Shown here piece after piece: positions 52,752 to 61,882 of a stretch of DNA of 64,000 nucleotides (positions are counted from its first letter, which is position 1; every line of letters starts with the position of its first letter). Under the pieces are notes generated by a model. It had not been told where the DNA came from. It saw only the letters and a list, made by a program, of their open reading frames with translations, and did no database searches. The position numbers and the translations under genes were made by a program. Origin of the DNA: an uncultured Tenacibaculum sp. (lineage in GTDB: Bacteria; Bacteroidota; Bacteroidia; Flavobacteriales; Flavobacteriaceae); the NCBI RefSeq assembly GCF_947502995.1, contig NZ_CANNBW010000008.1:124001-188000 (forward strand), in the 5' to 3' direction.

Positions 52752-54743
52752 ATGATAACAGAATCAACAAGTATAGAAGATCAAGTTTCATCAAATAAAG
52801 AAGCATTTGCAACTCATACAAAGTTTAAAGGAATTAAGTTAGGAGATTGTCAATGGACTACTGGTTTTTGGGCAGATAAATTCAAGCTTTGTGAAGATAT
52901 TATGGTTCCTTATATGGGAGATGTATTATGCGGAGATATAGGTCATGCTTTAAATAATTTTAAGATTGCTGCTGGAGAAAAAACGGGAGAGCATAAAGGA
53001 ATGTATTGGCATGATGGCGATTTTTACAAATACATGGAAGCGCAAATTTATGTTTACGGACATAATAAAGATGAAAAGATCTTAGAAAAACTTGACGAGT
53101 ATATCAGTATCATCGGAAAGGCACAAGAAGAAGATGGGTATTTGCAAACTCAAATTCAATTACGAGAAGATGCAGATCGTTACGAAAACAGAAAGTATCA
53201 CGAAATGTATAATACTGGACATTTATTGTTGAGTGCTTGTGCACATTATACTATTACGGGAAAAAGAAATTTTTTGGATATTGCTATAAAACATGCCGAT
53301 TTATTACACACCATTTTTATGCCAGAAACCAAACATTACGGTCGTTTTGGTTTTAATCAAACTCAAATTATGGGATTGGTAAAATTGTATAGAACGGTTG
53401 GTGATAAAAAGTATTTAGAATTAGCAGAACGTTTTATAAACAATAGAGGGAAATACGAAGTTAAACATCATTCTACAACAGAAGGATATCCTATCGGAGA
53501 TATGGTGCAAGAGCGAACTGCACTTCGTGATGCAACAGAACCTGTAGGACATGCTGTATTGGCTTTGTATTATTATGCAGGAGCAACGGATGTGTATGCT
53601 GAAACTGGTGAGCAAGCATTATTGGATGCTTTAGACAGACTTTGGGAAAGTGTTACTCAGAAGAAAATGTATGTAACTGGAGCAGTTGGACAAACACATT
53701 ACGGTGCATCAAAGAACAGAGATATGATCGAAGAAGGTTTTATCGATGATTATATGATGCCGAATATGACAGCCTACAACGAAACTTGTGCAAATCTTTG
53801 TAATGCCATGTTTAGTTATCGAATGTTAGGAGTTAAAGGAGAATCTAAATATGCAGATATTATAGAGTTAGTAATGTACAACAGTGCACTTTCTGGAATT
53901 AGTTTATCAGGAAAAGAATATTTCTATGCAAATCCATTACGAATGGTAAACAATACTAGAGATTACGAAGCACATAAAGATGTAACAGAAACTCCAGAAA
54001 GAAAACCATATTTAGAATGTTTTTGTTGTCCACCAAACTTAGTGCGTACAATTGCTAGAGTTTCAGAATGGGCATATAATTTATTTGAAAACGGATTAGT
54101 AGTAAATCTTTTCGGGAGTAGTGTTTTAGATACAAAATTACTTGACGGTTCTTCGATAAAAGTAACTCAAGAAACCAATTATCCTTGGGAAGGAAGCATC
54201 AATCTAACAATAGATGAATGCAAAACAGAGGCATTTGAAATATTAGTTCGTATACCTGAATGGGTAAATAATGCTTCAATTTCAATTAATGGAGAAAAAG
54301 TTACTGTAGAAATTATTTCTGGTACTTATGCTATTTTAAACAGAGAATGGAATGCAGGAGATGTAATTACAATAAACTTACCAATGGAAACTCACTTTGT
54401 AGAAGGTCATCCACGTATTGAAGAGGTAAGAAATCAGGTTGCTGTAAAAAGAGGTCCGGTTGTATATTGTGTTGAATCTCCAGATTTACCAAAAGACACA
54501 AATATCTTAGATGTTTACATCAATGGAAAAGAAGCTTTAGAAGCAGAGTTTAAACCAGATTTTTTAGGTGGAGTTACTACAATTAATAGCGAATTAATGT
54601 TGCGTAGTGATAATCCAAATTCAATGTACAAAACTGTAAAAGCTCCTCAGTGGAATTCTTATAAAACGAATCTTGTTCCTTATTTCGCATGGAGTAATAG
54701 AGGACAAGCAGAAATGACAGTCTTTATGCCTGTTGTTTGGTAA
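52752..54743 (+). CDS. GH127-family enzyme, probable exo-alpha-1,3-(3,6-anhydro)-D-galactosidase
   Basis: 663 residues. The (alpha/alpha) barrel has motifs YWHDGDFYKYMEAQ, YHEMYNTGHLLLSACAHY and AVGQTHYGASKNRD. The GH127 zinc-thiolate centre is intact: Glu344 and Cys346 (NETCANLCN) and Cys425/Cys426 (ECFCCPPN), the Cys nucleophile region. GH127 was founded on beta-L-arabinofuranosidases, but members in Zobellia and Pseudoalteromonas carrageenan loci release 3,6-anhydro-D-galactose from the non-reducing end. The latter role is assumed from context. There is no signal peptide (MITESTSIEDQVS), so it should be cytoplasmic, consistent with the MFS sugar porter downstream. Confidence 0.85.
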   Translation: MITESTSIEDQVSSNKEAFATHTKFKGIKLGDCQWTTGFWADKFKLCEDIMVPYMGDVLCGDIGHALNNFKIAAGEKTGEHKGMYWHDGDFYKYMEAQIYVYGHNKDEKILEKLDEYISIIGKAQEEDGYLQTQIQLREDADRYENRKYHEMYNTGHLLLSACAHYTITGKRNFLDIAIKHADLLHTIFMPETKHYGRFGFNQTQIMGLVKLYRTVGDKKYLELAERFINNRGKYEVKHHSTTEGYPIGDMVQERTALRDATEPVGHAVLALYYYAGATDVYAETGEQALLDALDRLWESVTQKKMYVTGAVGQTHYGASKNRDMIEEGFIDDYMMPNMTAYNETCANLCNAMFSYRMLGVKGESKYADIIELVMYNSALSGISLSGKEYFYANPLRMVNNTRDYEAHKDVTETPERKPYLECFCCPPNLVRTIARVSEWAYNLFENGLVVNLFGSSVLDTKLLDGSSIKVTQETNYPWEGSINLTIDECKTEAFEILVRIPEWVNNASISINGEKVTVEIISGTYAILNREWNAGDVITINLPMETHFVEGHPRIEEVRNQVAVKRGPVVYCVESPDLPKDTNILDVYINGKEALEAEFKPDFLGGVTTINSELMLRSDNPNSMYKTVKAPQWNSYKTNLVPYFAWSNRGQAEMTVFMPVVW

Positions 54744-54887
54744 TAATTTTATAATCCCCATGTAAAATTAGCAGTTTTACGTATTAAATTTTATAGAAGT
54801 ATTAGTAAGTTAATTTATAATGTAAGACTGCTATTGTTTTTAAGACAGCAGAAATAATCTTAAACTAAAATTTATTTAAAATGATTT

Positions 54888-56462
54888 ATGAAATCGTATA
54901 AGAGAAATGTATTTATATATGCAACAATAGTTGCTTTAGGTGGTTTTGTTTTCGGATTAGATGCGGCGTTAATTTCAGGAGGATTTAAATTTATTACAGC
55001 TGAATTTAATTTAAACGAATGGGAAGTTGGTGCCATAGGTTTTGGTCCAGGTTTAGGTGTATTAATTGCATTACCATTAGCGGCTTGGTCTAGTAATAAA
55101 TATGGAAGAAAAGCAACATTAAAAACGATAGCTTTATTGTATATAGTTTCGGCTATTGGATCGGCTTTAGCAACATCATTCACCACATTATTTTTAGCTC
55201 GTTTTTTAGGCGGATTAGCTTTTAGTTCTATCACGTTAGCTTCTATGTATGTTGGAGAAATAGCCCCACCAGAACAAAGAGGAAAGTTAGTTTCAATGTT
55301 ACAAATCAATATTGGAATTGGATTTTCAGCTGCATATTTTATCAATTACTGGATTCTACAGCAAATGGGAACAGATGCAAGTTGGGTAGCAGCTATTAAT
55401 CTGAATGAAACTGGTTGGCGTTGGATGTTAGGAATTGAAATTTTACCTGCTGTATTATGGTTCTTCTTTTTATTTGTAATTCCTAAAAGTCCGGCTTGGT
55501 TAATTTATAAGAATAGAGAAGAAGAAGCTAAAAATTCTTTAGGGAAAGTATATCCTGAAAATGAAATAGAAGCTCATATTCAGGAAATGAAAGAAAGTGT
55601 ATCTAATGCAGATAACAATAAATCAACTACTTCACAATTAAAAGAAATTTTTAGCGGACCAATGAAAGTTGTTTGTATCGTAGCATTAACCTTAGCTATC
55701 GTTCAACAATCAACAGGAATCAATGCTATTATGACTTATGCTTCAACTATGTTTGAACAATTAGGTTTAGGTACTGATGGAGCTTTCGCAAGTGCAATTT
55801 GGTTAGGAGTTATTGGGTTGTTAGCAACTATTTTATCGCTTTCATTGATTGATAAAATAGGAAGAAGACCGCTAGTTGTTGGCGGATTAATATGGATTAT
55901 CCTAAGTTTAGGAATTTGCGCATTCGGATTCAATCAGGCTACTTATAAAGTTACAAATGAAGCTATCAGTAAAATGAAAGATATTCCAGATGTCGATAAA
56001 CTTTCCGTTTTAGTTGGAAAAGAATACAATAGTGATACTGAGTTTAAAGAAGCCATAAAAGAACTATTAGGAGAAACTTCTGCAAGAGATAATTCTGGAG
56101 CATTATTAAAAGAAGCTACAAATATTAATGCCCTACTTATTCTATTAGGAATTTTAAGTTTTGTGGCTGCATTTAATTTCTCAATCGGACCAATAATGTG
56201 GGTATTATTATCAGAAATATTTCCTATTTCTTTAAGAGGAGTTGCGATTCCTTTATTTGCTTTAATATCAAGCACAGTAAGTGCAGTTGTACAGTTCTTT
56301 TTCCCTTGGCAATTACAAAATATGGGAGCAAGTACAATTTTTATTTTCTATGCAAGTATTGTTTCGGTGGGACTTTTAATACTTTATAAATTCTTACCAG
56401 AAACAAAGAATTTAACTATCGAAGAAATTCAAAAATTGATGAAGAAGTCTGAAAAAGCTTAG
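54888..56462 (+). CDS. MFS sugar:proton symporter (sugar porter family)
   Basis: 524 residues with 12 predicted transmembrane helices. Sugar-porter motifs: GGFVFGLDAALISGGF in helix 1, the loop SSNKYGRKATL (G-R-K form of the GRR/K motif), RFLGGLAFSSITLASMYVGEIAPPEQRGKL, PKSPAWLI before the central loop, QQSTGINAIMTYAST in helix 7, DKIGRRPLVVGG, and PETKNLTIEE at the end. A large insertion (about 350-405) between helices 9 and 10 is rich in charged residues and unusual for the family. It carries monosaccharides, here probably D-AHG and/or galactose, across the inner membrane. It follows the GH127 gene by 144 bases and precedes the GH-A gene by five. Confidence 0.88.
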   Translation: MKSYKRNVFIYATIVALGGFVFGLDAALISGGFKFITAEFNLNEWEVGAIGFGPGLGVLIALPLAAWSSNKYGRKATLKTIALLYIVSAIGSALATSFTTLFLARFLGGLAFSSITLASMYVGEIAPPEQRGKLVSMLQINIGIGFSAAYFINYWILQQMGTDASWVAAINLNETGWRWMLGIEILPAVLWFFFLFVIPKSPAWLIYKNREEEAKNSLGKVYPENEIEAHIQEMKESVSNADNNKSTTSQLKEIFSGPMKVVCIVALTLAIVQQSTGINAIMTYASTMFEQLGLGTDGAFASAIWLGVIGLLATILSLSLIDKIGRRPLVVGGLIWIILSLGICAFGFNQATYKVTNEAISKMKDIPDVDKLSVLVGKEYNSDTEFKEAIKELLGETSARDNSGALLKEATNINALLILLGILSFVAAFNFSIGPIMWVLLSEIFPISLRGVAIPLFALISSTVSAVVQFFFPWQLQNMGASTIFIFYASIVSVGLLILYKFLPETKNLTIEEIQKLMKKSEKA

Positions 56463-56467
56463 TTCAG

Positions 56468-58897
56468 ATGATGAAAAAACAAATACAAGTTATAATGAGA
56501 TTAATAAACCAAATAAAACTACTAAAGGTTTTAAGTTTAGTAGCTTTCACAATTTTATGTTTTGGTTGTAAAACAACACCTAAAAATAAGTTAGAAAGTG
56601 AAGCTTTAGAGAAAATTAAAATATTAGAAAAACTAACTGATGATGCTAGGAAAAAATCAATAGATGTAGCTAGAGAAGAAACTGTTTTATGGTTTTCTAA
56701 AGAATTTTTAAAGTATGCAAATTGGGATCAAGAAAATTATGATGCAGTTGAAAAACTATTTGGCTATTATCAAAAATACGAAGAGGAGAAAGAAACTTTA
56801 GCGAAAGATTTACCAGATTTTGAAAGGAAAAAAGTGATTCAAATTCTTGATAAAGGAATTGAGGATTTAGAAAATATTTTAAATGGAAAAGTAACTAGAA
56901 AACCTGCGCAAAAAGTCGCTTGGGATAATATTACAGTAGAAAAAAATAAATTGATAAATAATGGAAGACCTGTTTTTCTTCATGATTATTTTTCTAAAAC
57001 TGTAGGAGCTCCTTTAACTGATAAAAATATTTACAATGATCATTTAGGTGCAATTTATCATACAGGAAGTCATTTATATGATGTAAATAAAGATCGTCCT
57101 AGTAATCCATATATGTTAAATGAAGATGGAACTTTCGACGAAACTTTGTTGAGTTACATTACAGAAGTTCCAGATACTAATATTGGTTTCTTATTACTTT
57201 GGAATATGGGCGTTCCTGATTGGATGAAAAAGCAAGAATCTGAAATAGAAAAAGGGAGATCATTATTCACAGGTTTTGATGTCGATAATCCTTTGCTAAG
57301 AGAGGTTTGGAGTAAAGTAATCAAAAAAACAGGAGAAATAACTAAAGGCAAAAAAGTTACTGATTTAGGTTACATTTTATCTAACGAACCGCATTGGTTT
57401 TCTGAAAAAGGACATTGGACTCAAAAGTATTTAGAGATGAATTCAATTTCATCGTATACTTTAAACAAGTTTAGAGTTTGGTTAGAAAAAAAATACGATG
57501 GTAATTTAAAAGAGTTCAATAAAAACTGGAACAGTAGTTTTAAAAGTTTTGATGAAGTTACTATTGATATTCCTATGGATCCAGCTCAACGTGGTACAGC
57601 ATTATGGTACGATTGGTGTCGTTATAATATGGATAGAGGTATTGAATGGTTTACTTTTTTACAGAATGAATTACGTAACGTAAATCCAGATGCTGATACA
57701 CATATTAAAATCATGGCAAAAATGTTTATCGGCGATCATCGTTCTCATGGAATCGATTATGAAGCATTAACAGAATTAACTTCGATGATTGGAGACGATG
57801 CAAAAATTACTGGAGGAAGAAATTATAGAGCTAAAAAACCAGAAAAATGGGAAAAGAAGTACGCATTTTATTGGAATGAATTAGCACATTCTTACGATTT
57901 TCAAGAATCAGTTTCACCAAATAAATTGCATATCAACTCAGAAGGCCATTTTTTATCTACTTCCGGCTTTAGAGAATTAGATACTGATATCGATTATGTC
58001 AGAAGTAGTTTTTGGTTAGCAACTTTACATGGAATGGATGCAAGTATGTCTTGGTTTTGGGCTAGAGATGCTGATGGTTCTCCAGAAGATAGACTTGAAG
58101 GTGAATTAAATTTCTTCGATCCGGCTTTAGCAGGTTCATATGCGGGTTCAGCAAATATGCAACCTCATGTAGTGAACGAAGTTTCTCAAGTGATGTACGA
58201 TTTAAATAGTTTTTCTGAAGAAATTTTAGTTTTAAGAGATCAAAGAAGACCATTGAGAATTTTTCATTCAGAAACCTCAGCGATTAATAAAAATCATCAT
58301 ATGACTGAGCAATCGAAATTATACGAATCATTGTATTTCGAAGGATTTAATATTGGTTTTGCAACAGAGAAAATTATTAATAAACAAGATCATAAAAACT
58401 GGGATGTTATTGTAGTGTATAAAACGCAGTATGTTACCGATAATGAATTTAAATCTTTACAAAGTTACCTTGATAATGGAGGAGTTATTTTGGTTGATTC
58501 AAAAGAAAGCTTGACTAAAAATGAATACGGAGAAACACGTGCTACAAAGTTATTAGCCAGTAAAGGAAAATTAATTTATGCAGACAATACAAGCTTGAAT
58601 GAGTTTAAAGATTTAGCTATTTCAGAAATTAAAACAGATAGAAAAGTATCTGTAAAAGAAACTAACGGGACTGATTGGAAAGGATGTGTTTGGAAAGTAG
58701 TTAAAAAAGAAAATGAAGATGGTTATATATTGACAATAGTAAATTTGGGAAAAAACACTGCAGATTTAAAAGTTAGTTTAAAGGGAGAAGATAGCATATT
58801 GGTGAAAAACATGATGAATGGATTGGAAATAGGGAGTAACTTTAAATTGAAGTCTAAAGGAGTTTTACTTTTAGAAATTTCTAAATCATCAAAATAA
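56468..58897 (+). CDS. Clan GH-A exo-glycosidase lipoprotein (GH42/GH167-like)
   Basis: 809 residues with a lipoprotein signal (FTILCFGC, Cys at about 35). A helical N-terminal segment (about 40-140) precedes a TIM-barrel (about 155-600). The barrel includes YILSNEPHWF, whose Asn-Glu pair (Glu at about 307) fits a GH-A acid/base, SSYTLNKFRVWLEKKYDGNLKEFNKNW, a GH42 hallmark, and LHINSEGHFLS, with the candidate nucleophile at about 489. A trimerisation-like domain (about 600-740) and a small beta domain follow. GH42 enzymes are beta-galactosidases and GH167 enzymes act on carrageenan oligosaccharides; either fits here. It starts five bases after the MFS stop and is followed by galE after five bases. 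The family choice is uncertain. Confidence 0.72.
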   Translation: MMKKQIQVIMRLINQIKLLKVLSLVAFTILCFGCKTTPKNKLESEALEKIKILEKLTDDARKKSIDVAREETVLWFSKEFLKYANWDQENYDAVEKLFGYYQKYEEEKETLAKDLPDFERKKVIQILDKGIEDLENILNGKVTRKPAQKVAWDNITVEKNKLINNGRPVFLHDYFSKTVGAPLTDKNIYNDHLGAIYHTGSHLYDVNKDRPSNPYMLNEDGTFDETLLSYITEVPDTNIGFLLLWNMGVPDWMKKQESEIEKGRSLFTGFDVDNPLLREVWSKVIKKTGEITKGKKVTDLGYILSNEPHWFSEKGHWTQKYLEMNSISSYTLNKFRVWLEKKYDGNLKEFNKNWNSSFKSFDEVTIDIPMDPAQRGTALWYDWCRYNMDRGIEWFTFLQNELRNVNPDADTHIKIMAKMFIGDHRSHGIDYEALTELTSMIGDDAKITGGRNYRAKKPEKWEKKYAFYWNELAHSYDFQESVSPNKLHINSEGHFLSTSGFRELDTDIDYVRSSFWLATLHGMDASMSWFWARDADGSPEDRLEGELNFFDPALAGSYAGSANMQPHVVNEVSQVMYDLNSFSEEILVLRDQRRPLRIFHSETSAINKNHHMTEQSKLYESLYFEGFNIGFATEKIINKQDHKNWDVIVVYKTQYVTDNEFKSLQSYLDNGGVILVDSKESLTKNEYGETRATKLLASKGKLIYADNTSLNEFKDLAISEIKTDRKVSVKETNGTDWKGCVWKVVKKENEDGYILTIVNLGKNTADLKVSLKGEDSILVKNMMNGLEIGSNFKLKSKGVLLLEISKSSK

Positions 58898-58902
58898 TTT
58901 AA

Positions 58903-59916
58903 ATGAAGAAAATTTTAATTACTGGTGGATTAGGATTCATTGGTTCACATACAGTTGTAGAGCTTCAAAATGCAGGTTTTGATGTTGTTATTATAGATGA
59001 TTTATCAAATTCTAGAATTGAAGTACTTGAGAACATCGGAAAAATAACTGGTAAAACTCCAGAATATTATAAAATAGATTTACGAGTTAAAGAAGAGGTG
59101 AAAAACTTTTTCAATAATGTAAAAGTTGATGGAATTATCCATTTTGCTGCGTTTAAAGCTGTTGGAGAAAGTGTACAAAAACCTTTAGATTATTACGAGA
59201 ATAATATCGGAGCTTTGGTATACCTACTTCAAGAAATGAGAGATAGAAATATAGATCATTTTATTTTTAGTTCTTCATGTACAGTGTATGGTCAAGCAGA
59301 TGAATTACCCATCACTGAAAATGCACCAATAAAACCAGCAGAATCTCCTTACGGAAATACAAAACAGATTGGAGAAGAAATTATTAGAGATACATGTAAA
59401 GCCAATGGTTTAAATGCAATAGCTTTACGTTATTTTAATCCGATAGGTGCACACGATAGTTTAAAAATAGGAGAATTACCATTAGGAGTTCCTCAAAATT
59501 TAGTGCCTTATATCACTCAAACTGCTTTAGGAATTAGAGAACAATTATCTGTTTATGGTGATGATTATGATACATCTGACGGAACACCAATTCGAGATTA
59601 TATCCATGTGGTTGATTTGGCAAAGGCTCATGTTGCTGCACTACAAAGATTGATGGAAAAAAAGAACAAAGAAAATTTCGAGTATTTCAATATTGGTACA
59701 GGAAAAGGAAACTCAGTCATCGAAATTATTAAAGCGTTTGAAAAAACAAATAATTTAAAATTGAATTACAAGATTGTAACTAGGAGAGAAGGTGATGTTA
59801 CTGCTGCATTTGCCGATACGACAAAGGCTAATAAAGAGTTAGGCTGGGGAACAGAAAAACCATTAACTCAAGCTTTAGAATCAGCTTATTTATGGCAGAA
59901 AAAACAAAAAGTGTAG
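58903..59916 (+). CDS. galE: UDP-glucose 4-epimerase
   Basis: 337 residues, standard for GalE. The NAD-binding motif TGGLGFIGSHT lies at the N-terminus, with IDDLSNS, the catalytic Ser region FSSSCTVYG and the YxxxK motif SPYGNTK, then RYFNPIGAH and PIRDYIHVVDLAKAH. It regenerates UDP-glucose for GalT, completing the Leloir pathway; galK, galT and galM are in the other operon. It is last in the rightward sulfatase-GH127-MFS-GH-A-galE unit. Confidence 0.95.
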   Translation: MKKILITGGLGFIGSHTVVELQNAGFDVVIIDDLSNSRIEVLENIGKITGKTPEYYKIDLRVKEEVKNFFNNVKVDGIIHFAAFKAVGESVQKPLDYYENNIGALVYLLQEMRDRNIDHFIFSSSCTVYGQADELPITENAPIKPAESPYGNTKQIGEEIIRDTCKANGLNAIALRYFNPIGAHDSLKIGELPLGVPQNLVPYITQTALGIREQLSVYGDDYDTSDGTPIRDYIHVVDLAKAHVAALQRLMEKKNKENFEYFNIGTGKGNSVIEIIKAFEKTNNLKLNYKIVTRREGDVTAAFADTTKANKELGWGTEKPLTQALESAYLWQKKQKV

Positions 59917-59987
59917 ACACACTAAAATAGAAAATTAAAATATTTGTTTTTTTAAATAGATTACAAATAGTAATTATTTGTAATCAC

Positions 59988-60023
59988 AAAAAGCCTTACT
60001 TAAACGAGTAAGGCTTTTTTTTA
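59988..60023. terminator. Terminator after galE
   Basis: AAAAAGCCTTACT and AGTAAGGCTTTTT arms around TAAACG form a strong stem with T-runs on both strands. It closes the carrageenan locus and also serves the convergent flavohemoglobin pseudogene. The GCCTTACT core is shared with terminators at 3883 and 4400. Confidence 0.85.
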
Positions 60024-60043
60024 TTGTTATTAATTATAGATAA

Positions 60044-61253
60044 TTATACAATTGAAAGCGAAAGCTCTTCAACAGGTCCGAAGAATTCATAATTAATATG
60101 TTCTGATTTTACATTAAGGTTTTCTAATATAGATAAAGTGTTTGCCATGAATGGAGTAGGACCACAAAAGTAAAATTCACTATCAGAATTAATATTTAAG
60201 TCTTCAATTATCTCAGAAGTTAAATAGCCTTTGTAATCATAGTCTTTTCCTAAAATATCTCCTGTTAATGGTAAAGAATAAACAGTTTTAGTTGTAATAT
60301 TTTCATTTAATAATTCATGTATTTCTTTAGAAAAAGCATGAGTATCACTATTTAAAACACACTGAATAAATGTGATTTTTTGACTCTTATTTTTAGACGC
60401 TTTTTTAAACATACTTATAAGAGGTGTTATCCCAATTCCTCCACTAATTAAAACTATAGGTTTTTCAGTTTCCTTTAAAGTAAATTCTCCAGACGGCATT
60501 CTTAATTCTAAAATGTCTCCTTCACTAATATTATCATGCAAATAATTGGAAACTATTCCTTCTGGGATTCCTGATTCTTTTTTAATGCTAATTCTTAAAT
60601 AATCTTTTTCATTTGAATCTGATAAACTGTAATTTCTAGTGTGTTTATGAGTTGTGTTAGGAATATCAATAGTTAATGCAATGTACTGACCGGGAATAAA
60701 AGGAGGAACTGGTTCTCCATCTTTTCTTTTCAAGTAGAAAGAAGTAATTACATCACTTTCCTTTACTTTTTTTGTTACTAAAAATTCTTTAGAGCCTTCT
60801 ATATCCGCCTATGTATTGTTCTCGTTCTGTATAAATATTTTCTTCCCGTTGAATAAAAATAGCTGATAAATCATTGTAAGCTTCTTTCCATGCATCTATA
60901 ATTTCTGAAGTTGCAGCGGTTCCTAAAACTTCTTTAATTGCTATAAGTAAATATTTTCCAACAATAGGATAAGCCTCTTTTGGTATAGCTAAACTAGTGT
61001 GTTTTTGCGCTATAGATTGTACAGCACTTTTCATCATTTCTAGTTTGTCTATGTGAACAGCGTACTGAAAAATTGCATTAGCTAATACTTTTTGTTGTGT
61101 TCCTTTTTGCTGATGCGTCATATTAAACACATTTTTTAATTCAGGATGATTTGTAAATAAAAATTGGTAAAATACTTTTGTAATTGCTTCTCCGTGTTGT
61201 TCTAAAATTGGAGCTGTAGATTTTACAATTTCTATTGTTTTTTTACTTGCCAT
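60044..61253 (-). pseudogene. hmp: Flavohemoglobin (NO dioxygenase) split by a +1 frameshift
   Basis: The globin domain (MASKKTIEIVKSTAPILEQHGEAI..., proximal His in VLANAIFQYAVHIDKL) reads from 61253 and stops at 60789 after EQYIGGYRRL. One base later the frame continues as EGSKEFLVTKKVKESDVITSFYLK, then FAD-binding RNYSLSD, SGGIGITPLISMF and the NAD-binding CGPTPFM to 60044. Total length is 1210 bases, exactly one base more than a 402-codon hmp gene. The extra base lies at about 60800-60806, in GGCGGATATAGAAGG, not in a homopolymer. Intact Hmp oxidises NO to nitrate. Without correction only a free globin would be made. Confidence 0.85.
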
Positions 61254-61716
61254 AATAAGTGATGTTGATCTTGTTTTTTAATAATGAAAAAGAATAAATT
61301 ATTATTAATCCCGTGAGTGTTGGATAGACAAGAAATAAGTATCCTAACGCTTTTATTTCTGAATTAGAAATCATAGGTATTATTGAAATTGCACTGCTGG
61401 CGGATAATTAATATTGAAAAGATTAATTATCAATATACAAGTAACTAATAGCTAGAGCTATTTTTAGAATTACAGTAATATCTAACTGATTAAAGAAAAC
61501 TCCTAAAAAAGCTGCAATTACAGAACTTGTAAACATTTTGATGAATGATTGTGTTTCTTTTTGTTCTGAAAAAGCTAACACTCCAGAAGCTCCAAAAGAA
61601 GCTATAATTAAAGTATTTTGTTCAGTCTCGAATAAGTAACTATGTATCCAATAAATGCTAAGGAAACATAAAGCAGTTATAATAAAGCCGATGATTTTCT
61701 TAGATAATTTTGTCAT
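61243..61716 (-). pseudogene. HPP-family membrane protein, disrupted by two compensating frameshifts
   Basis: The frame from ATG 61716 encodes an HPP-type N-terminus (LIIASFGASGVLAFS) and stops at 61423. In the same frame after a second stop (61408) it resumes as SSAISIIPMISNSEIKALGYLFLVYPTLTGLIII, the family's C-terminal half, ending at 61243 and overlapping the hmp start. Between them the +1 frame reads ILIINLFNINYPPA, the expected HPP signature region, here YPP. Thus one indel near 61440 and one near 61395 cancel each other. HPP proteins are linked to nitrite/NO functions and often neighbour NO-detoxification genes. Confidence 0.75.
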
Positions 61717-61788
61717 TGTATGGGATTAATACTTTGGCAAAATTATGATGCAATACACACTAGGTTTATGACTCAAATCATAATGAAA

Positions 61789-61822
61789 AAAATCAGTAAG
61801 ATTATATAATTCTACTGATTTT
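61789..61822. terminator. Hairpin after the SDR gene
   Basis: AAAATCAGTA and TACTGATTTT arms with an internal AGA/TCT extension lie about 60 bases after the leftward SDR gene end at 61883. T-rich on both strands, so it may act in either direction. Confidence 0.6.
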
Positions 61823-61882
61823 CATATATTTTATTTTATGTGAAAGAATACTTAAAAGTATATGGAGAGTTTTAGTGTTTAT

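Noticed and set aside
54872..55345. Antisense reading frame of 157 codons opposite the MFS gene
   Set aside because: It is a shadow of the transporter's codon pattern, with Pro/Asn-rich low-complexity translation and no family features.
60044..60733. An independent 229-residue ferredoxin-reductase-like gene starting at 60733
   Set aside because: Its reading frame extends upstream through the Hmp FAD-domain start into the globin gene, which is only one base out of frame; it is the second half of hmp.
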